Assembly (NCBI GenBank): GCA_017163975.1
Contig: JAFFSR010000264.1
Span: forward strand, 8,050,001-8,114,000
Length of the DNA: 64,000 bases
Source of the DNA: Anastatus disparis
Lineage: Eukaryota > Arthropoda > Insecta > Hymenoptera > Eupelmidae
Reading direction: 5' to 3'
Each line of letters opens with the position of its first letter. Positions within the stretch are counted from its first letter, which is position 1. The position numbers and the translations under genes were made by a program. Shown here piece by piece: positions 55,101 to 64,000 of the stretch. The notes below the pieces were generated by a model. The model was not told the DNA's origin, did no database searches, and was given only the letters and a program-made list of their open reading frames with translations.

Positions 55101-58100
55101 TTTATGGTTTATGATTATACGGTTTAAAGGTTTATCTTAGATAGTTTATGGGTTTATGCTTCATGGGTTCATTGGTTCACGGTTTGTGGATTTACAATTA
55201 ATGGGTCTATGGTTCTCGGATTTACAGTTTATGGTCCATGGGATTATGGGTTAATGGTTCATGCATCATGGGTTTATGGGTTTATAACTTATGGGTTTAT
55301 GGGTTTTGGGTTAGGGTTTGAGGGTTAATGGTATATGGGTTTATGGTTAATGGGTTTATGGGTCTATGGTTTATGGTTTTCCGGCTTATAGCTTCATGTT
55401 TCGTGGGTCTATGGGCTCATACTTCATGTAGCTATAATTTATGGGTTTACGTCTTGTGGATTTACGGTTAATGGATTTATATTTTGCGGATTTACGGTTT
55501 ATGGTTTGTGGGATTATGGGTTGATGCTTAATGGATCATAGGTTCATGGGTTTATAACTTATGTGTTTATAGTTTATAGTTCATGTGTGAATGGTTTATG
55601 GGTTTATCGTTCATGGGTTGATGGGTTTATGGCTCATGGGTTGATGGTATATGAGTTTATGGTATGTAAGTTTATATGTTTATGCCTAATAGTTTATTGG
55701 TTTGTAGTTTATAAAGTTAAAGATTGTCGGTTTATGGTTTATGGGTTTATGAGTTAATGATTTATGGGTTTATGTATTTATGGGTTTGAGGTTTATAGGT
55801 TTATGGTTAATAAGTTAATGATTCATGAGTTCATAGTTTATGGATTAATGTTTTATAGGTTTATGGTTTATGGGTGTTTCAATTATGTCTCATGAGTTTA
55901 CGGGTTTATGAGTTGATGTGTTTATGGTTAATGAGTTTTTAGGTTTATGGGTAATACGTTGATGTTATATACGTATATAATTTATGGGTGTAAGGGTTTA
56001 TGATTCATGGTTTAATGGTTCATGATTTATGGGTTTATAGTTTATGGGTTTATGGTTTATAAGTTTATGGTTTATGGGTGAATGGTTTACGAATTTATGG
56101 TTCATGGGCTTATGGTTAATGTGTTTATGGTTCATGGGTTCATAGTTCATGGGTTCATGGTTTACGAGTAGATGGTTAATGGGTTTATGGTTTATGAGTT
56201 TATAGTTTATGGGTTTATGGTTTACAAGATTATGGTTCATGGGTTTATGGTTTATGTGTTCACGGTTCATGGGTTTATAGTTCATGGGTTTATGGTTTGT
56301 GGGTATATGAGGTATGGGTAAATGGGCTCACGGGTTAATGGTTTATGGTTTCATGGATCATGGGTTCATTGGTTCATGGTTCATGGGTTCATTGGTTCAT
56401 GGTTTATGGGTTTATAGTTTTATTGTTAATGGATTTATGGTTCAGAATTTATGGGTTTATGGGTTCAGGCTTTTTGGGTTTATGGTTTATGGGTAAACGG
56501 TATATGGGTTTATGGTTTATCAGTTTATGGGTCTATAGATCATGGTTCATGGGTTAATAGGTTTATGTTATATGGGTGTATGGGTTCATGCTTCATGGCT
56601 TATGGTTTCATGGTTCATGGGTATATGGCTTATGAGGTTATGGTTTATAGGTTTATGGTTTATGGATCCGTGGTTCATAAATTTGTGGGTTTATGGATTA
56701 TGAGTCTATAGTTTATGGGTTAATGGGTTTATGGATAATGATTTATAAGTTCATAATTTATAAGTTTGTGGTTCATGAGTTCATGATTTATAAGTTTATG
56801 GTTCATGTTTAATGGCCTTATGGATTTATGGATTCATGATTTATGGGTTTATGGATTCATGATTCATGGGTTAATGGATTTATGGGTTTATGGTTTATGG
56901 TTCAGAGGTTTAAGGGTTCACGGCGTTAGAGTCCATGGTTTATGGGTTTATTGTTTATGGGTTTATTGTTCATGGGTTTATGGTTCATGGGTTTATGGTT
57001 TATGGATTTATTGTTTATGAGTTAATGATTCATGGGTTAATGGGTTAATGGTCTATAGGTTTATAATCTATGAGCTTATGTTTGATTGTTTATGGGTTGA
57101 TGGTTAATGAGTTTATGGGTTCATAGGCTTGAGGGTTTATGGTTCATGGGTTTATAGGTTTAAGGGGTGAAGAGTTATAGTTTATGGATTTATGGGTTCA
57201 TGGGCTTATGGTCCATAGTTTCATAGCTTATGGGTTTATGCTTGATAGTTAATGGATTGATGGTTCATGGGTTCATGCGTTTAAGGGCTTAAGGGTTTAT
57301 GGTTTATAGGTTAAAAGTTTATAAGTTTATAATTCATGGGTTGATGGTTTATGGTCAAAGGCTTGTGGGTTTACAGTTTATGGGTTTATGGTTTGTATAT
57401 TTGTAGGTTCATGGTTTATGGGTTCATGGTTTATGGGTTTATGGTCCATGAGGTTATGGTTTATGCGTTTAGGGTTTATGGGTTCATGGATTATAGGATT
57501 AGTGGTTGATGGTTAATGAGTTTATAGTCTAGGAGTCATATATTATCAGTTCATAGTATATGGGTTTATGATTCATAGGCTCATATGTTTATGGGTTATA
57601 GTTTATGAGTTTATGGGTTCATTGTTTATGATTTTATGGTTTCTGAGTTTATAGTTCATTATTTAGTGGTTTAAGGGTTTACGGTCTATGTGTTCATAGT
57701 TTATTGTTTATGGGTTGATGGTTTATAAGTCAATGTGTGTATGAGCTTATGGGTTCATGAGCTTATGCGTTAGTGGGCTTATGGGTTTATGGGCTTATGG
57801 GTTTATGGGCTTATGGGTTTATGGGCTTATGGGTTTATGGGCTTATGTTTTATGGTTTATTGGTTCATGAGCTAATATGTTTGTGGTTCATGGAATTATA
57901 TGTTTATGGTTTATGGTTTATAAATTCATGGATTCATGGTTTCACGGGTTCATGGTTTATGGTTTAGATACCTTATTGTTATGTTTATTGGTTTATGAGC
58001 TAATATGTTTGTGGTTCATGGAATTATACGTTTAAGGTTTATGGTTTATGAATTTATGGATTCATGGGTTTACGGGTTCATGGTTTATGGTTTAGAGGTT

Positions 58101-60785
58101 TAAAGGTTTATGGTTTATGAGTTTATAGTTTATGGGTTTATGGTTCATGGGTTTATGGTTTATGGGTTTATGGTTTATGGGTTTATGGTTAATCGGTTTA
58201 TGGTTTATGGGTTAATGGTTTACTGGTTTATAGTTCATGGGTTTATGGTTTATGGAACTATGTTTTATGGGTTTATGGTTGATGGATCTATGATTTATGA
58301 GTTCATGGTTTATGGGTTAATGGGTTATCGGCTCATGGTTTATAGGTATATGATTTATAGTTAATGGGTTCGTAGTTTATAAGTTCATGTTTTATGAGTT
58401 TATGGTTTTTAAGTTTATGGTTTACGGTTTATGGATTTATGTCTTATAGGTGTATTAGTTAATGGTTAACGGGTTCATGGGCTTATGGGCTTAAAGGTTT
58501 ATGGTTCATGAGTTTATAGCTCATAAGTTTATGGGTTTATTGTTTATGATTTTATGGTTTATGAGTTCATGATTTAAGGGGTTGAAGGGTTTACCGTCTA
58601 TGTGTTCATAGTTTATCTTTTATGGTTTGATAGTTTATGGGTTAATGGGTTTATGGTTTATGGTTAACAGTGTAATGGTTTATTGGCTTATAAGCTAATA
58701 GGTTTATGGTTAATGGATTTATATGTTCAAGAGTTCATGGTCTATGGTTTATGGACTAATGGATTTATGGGTTTATGGGTTCATGGTTTATGGTTCATGG
58801 TTCATGGGTTCATGCTTAATGGGCTTATGGTCAAATGGTTTATAGTTCATTGGTTTATGGTTTATGGGATTATGGTCTATAGGCTTATGATTTATATTTC
58901 ATAGGTTTGTAGTTAATAAGTTCATGGTTTATGTGTTTTTGGTTCATAAATTTATGGTTTACGGTTTATGAATTCATGTTTAATAGGTCTATGATTTATA
59001 GGTTTATGGGTTTATGGGCTTATGGGCATATGGGAATATGGTTTATCGGTTCATGGTTTATGGTTCATGGGTTAATGGGTGTATTAGTTTATGGTTTGTT
59101 CGTCCATGGGTTTATGAGCTTATGGGTTTATGGTTTATGGGTTTATGGTTTATGGTTAAAGGGTTAATGGGTTTATGTTTATGATTTTATGGGTTAATGG
59201 TTCATGGGTTCATGGCTAATGGGTTTATGGTTCATAGGTTTAAAGTTAATGGTTCATAGGTTTATGGATTTATGGTTTCACGGTTCATGGTGTATGAGTA
59301 AATTGTTTATGGGTTTATGGTTTATGGGTTAATGGTTTATGGTTCATGAATTTATGGATTTATGGGTTTATGGTGCATGTTTCAGAGGTTTAAGGCTTTA
59401 CGGCATATGGGTTCATGGTTTATGGGTTTATTGTTTATGGGTTTATGATTTATGGGTTTATGGTTGATGGGTTCATGTTTTATGAGTTTATGGTTTATGG
59501 GTTAATGGTTTATGGGTTTATGGTTTATAGGTTCATGATTTATAGATTATGGGTTTGTAGTAAATAAGTTTATGGTTTATGAGTTTATTGTTCATAAGTC
59601 TATGGTTTACGGTTTATGTATTTATGTTTAATAGGTTTATGATTTATAGGTTTATGGTTTATAGGTGTATTAGTTTATGGTTAATGGGTTCATGGGTTAA
59701 TAGGCTCATGGGTTTATGGTTCCGTGGGTTCATGGGCTCATGGGTTTATGGTTTGACATTTCATAGTTTATGGTTTATGGGTTAATGGGTGTGTTAGTTT
59801 ATGGTTTATTGGTCCATGGGTTTATGGGCTTATGGGTTCATGGTTTATAGTTTATGGGTAAATGGTTTATTGTTTATGGGTAAATGGGGTTATGTTAATA
59901 ATTTAATGGACTCATGACATATGGGTTTATGGCTTATGGGTTTATAGTTCATGGGTTTATAGTTAATTGGTTATGGCTTTATAGGTTTATGGTTTACAAG
60001 TTTAGGGTTGATGGGTTCATGGTTAATGAATTTATGGGTTTATGCTTCGTGGGTTCATGGTTGATGTGTAAATGGTTTATGAATTCATGGTTTACGGGTT
60101 GATGGTTTATTGGTTTATGGATTATGTGTTTACATTTTATGGGTTAACGGTTTATAGATTTATGGTTCATGGGTTACTGGTTTGTGGTTTACGGATTTAT
60201 GGGTTAATGATCATTGGTTTAAGGGCTCACTGTTTTATGGTTAATAGGTTTATGGTTCATAGGATTATGGGTTTATGTGTTTATAGTTTATGGTTCATGG
60301 GATTGTGGTATATGGCTTCATGGTTTATGGGTGTATTGGTTTTGTTTATGGGTTGATGGTTTATGTATTTATGGTTATGGGTTTATGGTTTATGGGTTAA
60401 TCGTTATTGGATTAATAGTTAATGTATTTATTGTCTATGCGTTTATGGTTTATGGGTTAATGGTTCATGAATTTATGGTTTCTAGGTTCATGGTTCATAG
60501 ATTCATGGTTCATGTGTCATGGGTTGAGTGTTTATACGTTTATGGTTTATGGTTTCATGGTTCATACGTTCACGGTTTATAGGTTTATGTTTCATGGTTT
60601 ATAAGTTCATGATTTTTGGGTTTATGGTATATGGGTCTAAGGTTCATGGGTTTATGGTTTATGGCTTATGGGTTTATGGTTTAATTGTTTATGGGTTTAT
60701 GGGTCATGGGTTCATTATTATAGGTTTATGTTCTATGGGTTCATGGTTCTATGGTTTATGGTTTATGAGTTCATTGGTTTATATT
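49152..60785 (+). repeat. TTTATGGTTTATGGG satellite, right block
   Basis: More than 11 kb of the 15-bp satellite in one orientation. The core 50998-51455 has about 30 nearly identical units. Elsewhere units are diverged (GGTTCATGG, GGGCTTATG, GGTTAATGG variants), with local sub-families such as the 16-bp GGGCTTATGGGTTTAT run at 57775-57845. Long higher-order duplications link segments (for example 45921-46380 with 51477-51900, and 50365-50750 with 51915-52300). Open frames here are repeat artefacts. The array ends at about 60785 in unique AT-rich DNA. Confidence 0.95.
50998..51455 (+). repeat. Homogeneous core of the 15-bp satellite
   Basis: About 30 tandem copies of TTTATGGTTTATGGG with only two visible variant bases or units (near 51006 and 51071). 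Such homogeneity inside diverged flanks indicates recent local expansion. Confidence 0.95.
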
Positions 60786-61474
60786 TTACTACAAAAACAA
60801 ATATTGTATCATCAGTTTTCCTTACTTTATAACATAATTGTAATAAACAAACAATATTACTTTTTTTCAATATCTTCATTATAATTTAATAAAATATTTT
60901 TTTTTCTTTTAAATAATTACATAGAAAGTCCAATATTGTTATTTGGAATCATCTTCGTAATGAAATATCATAATTGCACATACGATTATGAGGATAGTTA
61001 AAATTTGTATTCGAATCCTATACTCTGATTGGTATTAATAATGATTTACTCCTATTTGAGCTTATTATTATACAAAAAATTCAATATTTTTTATTCCATT
61101 GCAATGTAATATAATGATATGAATGTATGAAATCGAATTGAATACATATTTATATTGAAATACTATTGTCAATGAACTTAGAAAATTTATATATATAATA
61201 ATATAATATATGAAAAGGCATCCAAGCAACCTTAGGAGCGAGGTAAATGCTGCTAGTAATCAAATTAATAAAATAACCAAACTTAAACCCGTCATAAACA
61301 ACAGGGCGAATTAACAGGAAAGGTAAAGCGGATCTGGTAAACGAGTATGAGTTGTGCATTTTATTTTTTACTATAAATATTCTTGGCATTTATTGAGTAA
61401 AACTTAAAACTAATACAATGGTTCAAGTAAATTAATTATTTTCGAAACGGGTCGGAGAAGATGGTGCGCTATAA
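60786..61474. other. AT-rich flank with dispersed repeat copy
   Basis: Unique AT-rich sequence. 61141-61243 matches 37856-37956 (TATTGAAATACTATTGTCAA and AGGAGCGAGG). No gene seen. Confidence 0.5.
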
Positions 61475-61728
61475 TGCCGTGTTAAGTAAAAACTTACATA
61501 AGTGACATTCCGATGAAAAATAAATTTTTTTTATCAATAGGTCCGATAAAAAAATAGCCTGTTAAATGAATAAAAAAAAAGTTGTTTCAAATTTTTTGCT
61601 AAAGAATGAGGAAATGAAGATTACTTAAGGATTAAAAAATTAAAAATTGGATCGAACAAAATTGATATTATTTCACTCTATCACTTTTATCTATTTTACA
61701 TTCATGTAAGTTTTTATTTAACACGGCA
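61475..61728. mobile_element. MITE with about 26-bp TIRs (254 bp)
   Basis: The left end TGCCGTGTTAAGTAAAAACT and the complement of the right end TGCCGTGTTAAATAAAAACT match and extend to TTACAT. The interior is AT-rich and non-coding. The target duplication is not clear (flanks CTATAA and GAATAT). Confidence 0.7.
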
Positions 61729-61808
61729 GAATATGAATAATGAAAACAAACTAAAGTCTAATTATTTTTTTCCAGTAGATGGTATTTATTTTTACCGGTG
61801 ACGAGGTT

Positions 61809-61965
61809 AACCATAAACTCGTTTAATCCATAAACCAAAAACCCATAAACCGAAAACTCAAAAACTCATGAACCTTAAACTCACAATTCATAAACCATGA
61901 ACCCATGAATTATAAACCCATGAAGCATAAGCCATGAACTCATAAACCATAAATTCAAAAGATAT
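61809..61965 (-). repeat. Inverted patch of the 15-bp satellite
   Basis: CCATAAACC, ACCCATAAACC and ACTCATGAACC-type units are the complement of the main satellite, about 1 kb beyond its right end and in opposite orientation. Roughly ten diverged units. Confidence 0.85.
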
Positions 61966-62021
61966 CAACTTACAGTACCGGGCAATAATTCTGAGCAGGT
62001 TATCAAATTTTAGCTCCGCCT

Positions 62022-62895
62022 TTGAAAAAGCGTATCTTCTTCAATTTTCAACCTAGAAAAAATTTAAAATGAGCATTTTAAAGTATTTTCTTAATACTTT
62101 CTTTTTAGCTTACTTACATTTTTTTAACGATATTTAAAAAAAAAAATCGCTTTGGCAATTTCGAAATTTTCTTCTTTTTTGCATTTTTCTTCAATCAGCT
62201 TTCGTTTTTTAAATAATTGAGCTAGAAAAAATTTGAAAAAAGATTTGGAAAGGGCTTAAGAAATTCTATTTGCAGCTATTTTTACAAAAATCTTTTAATT
62301 AATTTTTGTCAAGTTTTAAGCATATAAAGTTATTGATCTAATACTTTTCCAGTTGTAAAAAACATTTCAATAGCAAGTAGAAAATAATCGCTGGTGCAAA
62401 ACTTTTGATTTCTATGATATACTTTATGCAGAATAAATCTTTTTGTTGTTTCATACTTTATTATGTTTTATTATTAATAATGAATAGTTATAATTTCTTA
62501 CTAAAATTAAATCACTACTTCACAAGCGATTATTTTTACTTGCTATTCAAGTGTTTTTTAGAACTGCAAAAGTATTAGATCGATAACTTTATATGCTTGA
62601 AGCTTGACAAAAAAAAATTAACAAATTTTTGTAAAAATTGTTACAAATAGCATTTTTTAAGCCCTTTCCAAATCTTTTTTCAAATTTATTTTAGCTCAAT
62701 TATTCAAAAAACTACAGCTGATTGAAGAAAAATGCAAAAATGAAAAAATTTTTTAAATTGCCAAAGTGATTATTTTTTTTTTAAATATCGTTAGAAAAAT
62801 GTAAGTAAGCTAAGAAGAAAGCATTTAAAGAATACTTTAAAATGCTTTTTTAAATTTTTTTCAGGAGGAAAATTGAAGAAGATACGCTTTTTTTC
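62022..62895. mobile_element. Fourth palindromic (foldback) element, about 870 bp
   Basis: The arms 62022-62392 and 62525-62895 are inverted repeats around a 132-bp loop. Matching landmarks include AAAAAGCGTATCTTCTTCAA and its complement at about 62873-62892, TAGCTTACTTACATTTTT and its complement near 62795, and GCAAGTAGAAAATAATCGCT and its complement at 62525. Arms differ by scattered changes. The left arm starts about 60 bp after the inverted satellite patch. No coding sequence. Confidence 0.82.
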
Positions 62896-62984
62896 TGATT
62901 TGCTCACACGCCATCTGCGGGACAGCTCTGAACAAAATTCAAAGGCACGCGTCGCGCCTCGATTCAAATACACTTTAAAAATCA

Positions 62985-63615
62985 CGTATGATAAATCTAA
63001 GGGTTCACCGAAAATACAAATGATAAATCTAAATGTATATTAATGATAAATCTAAAAACAAATACAAATGATAAATCTAAAGAAATATTAATGATGAATC
63101 AAAAAATAAATACAAATGATATATCTAAAAAATAATACGAATTATGAACCTAAAAATTAATACGAATTATGATTCTAAAAATAAATACGAATTATGAATC
63201 TTAAAATAAATACAAATGATAAATCTTAAAAAAAATAAAAATGATAAATATAAAAATTTATCAAAAAATATGAATAATAAATCTAAAAAATTAAACACTA
63301 AAAAATGCAAAATGACACATTATACGCAAAAAATGTAACCTATGAAACGCTATTAAACGAATGATAAATCTAAATATTCATCAAAAATATGAATTATAAA
63401 TATAAATTATTAAATGCAACTAAGAACAATTGCCAATGATAAACCTAAAAAAATACGAATTATGAATTCAAAAGCAATTTCAAATGATAAATCTAAAAAA
63501 ATACGAATTATGAATCAAAAAACAAATACAAATGATAAATCTAAAAAAAAATAAAAATGCTGCATATAAAAATTTATTAAAAAAAATGTAAATAATAAAT
63601 CGAAAAATTAACACT
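62985..63615 (+). repeat. A-rich minisatellite (ATGATAAATCTAAAAA units)
   Basis: Degenerate tandem repeats of about 21-28 bp built from AATACAAATGATAAATCTAA and AATACGAATTATGAATC. They are irregular in period, with a few unique interruptions (about 63300-63345). Confidence 0.75.
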
Positions 63616-64000
63616 ATTTAAACATCGTTGTCAATATTTTATACGTAATGTATTTCATAACGATGTATTACGTATAAAAATTAACACATACACACACACA
63701 CACATATAACACAGCATCAACATAAAAAACCGACAAGAAAAGTATTAAAAAGATTCATGTGATTCTAAAATGTAAATACATTGTGTGTATTTACATTTTA
63801 AAATTCATGTTTTAGAACTTCGAGTAAGGTTATAACAGCAACAGCTGTTGCTATTAGCCTAGACGGCGCCAGCGTCTGGCGGCCATTGAAAGTTTTCTGC
63901 ATTGGGTCGTCAGTGCTGCGTTAGTTACGATGGATGTCGTCTCACCCAGCAGAAATTCTGAGTTTCTCTACCTGTTGATCTAGCAGAAACACGAATTTTC
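63616..64000. other. Window end: hairpins and a GC-richer segment, no gene called
   Basis: Two short hairpins are visible: TACGTAATGTATTTCATAAC with its ATGTATTACGTA partner (63643-63680) and AAATGTAAATACA / TGTATTTACATTT (63767-63800). From 63830 the sequence becomes GC-richer (GACGGCGCCAGCGTCTGGCG), possibly the edge of another feature that is cut off. Confidence 0.35.

Overview
This window looks like a heterochromatic, gene-poor piece of an AT-rich arthropod genome, most likely an insect. The evidence is the density and type of the transposable elements: Ty3/gypsy and Ty1/copia pol genes, a CR1/Jockey-like non-LTR retrotransposon, a Tc1/mariner transposase, a Helitron with a Ulp1-like protease, tRNA-derived SINEs and many MITEs. 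I see no intact cellular protein-coding gene and no intact structural RNA gene. Nearly every recognisable coding region is a transposon relic broken by stops, frameshifts or nested insertions.

Layout. 1-4.6 kb: AT-rich sequence, a complete tRNA-derived SINE (minus strand, 15-bp target duplication) and a gypsy-type gag relic. 4.65-8.08 kb: a 3.4-kb near-perfect palindrome. 8.1-8.3 kb: a small TIR element. 8.29-11.7 kb: a second large palindrome. One of its arms carries two TTAA-flanked piggyBac-like MITEs that are absent from the other arm, and its centre holds an unidentified protein relic. 11.7-20.4 kb: a degraded gypsy-type retrotransposon (protease, RT, RNase H, integrase, a 3' ORF, PPT and 3' LTR). 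It is interrupted by a foldback element related to the first palindrome, by a TA-flanked composite MITE and by an LTR of its own family. 20.4-25.8 kb: Tc1-like MITE, a GTTCC-ended repeat, CGTCTC minisatellites carrying two copies of one non-LTR retrotransposon, and a 37-bp minisatellite organised in 147-bp higher-order units. 25.9-31 kb: Helitron relic (minus strand), a third palindrome and a Ulp1/C48-like protease. 31.7-37.6 kb: microsatellites, a probable solo LTR, and a poly(A) retroposon with six 106-110-bp monomers and a 16-bp target duplication. 38.2-41.1 kb: Tc1-like transposase relic and a second SINE. 42.3-45.3 kb: a 0.3-kb tandem duplication, a copia 5' LTR with primer-binding site, and a copia RT relic cut by another fragment of the palindrome family. 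45.57-60.8 kb: a huge 15-bp-unit satellite (TTTATGGTTTATGGG), split by a 2.17-kb solo LTR with a GGGT target duplication. 60.8-64 kb: a MITE, a short inverted patch of the satellite, a fourth palindrome and an A-rich minisatellite.

The parts do not form a pathway. They form a nested insertion record. The most unusual signal is the set of large palindromic (foldback) elements. One family occurs as a 3.4-kb palindrome, as a 0.65-kb core form inside gypsy pol, and as a one-arm fragment inside copia pol. A second large palindrome carries an unidentified cargo ORF. These are candidates for an undescribed foldback transposon group and could also be sources of hairpin RNA.
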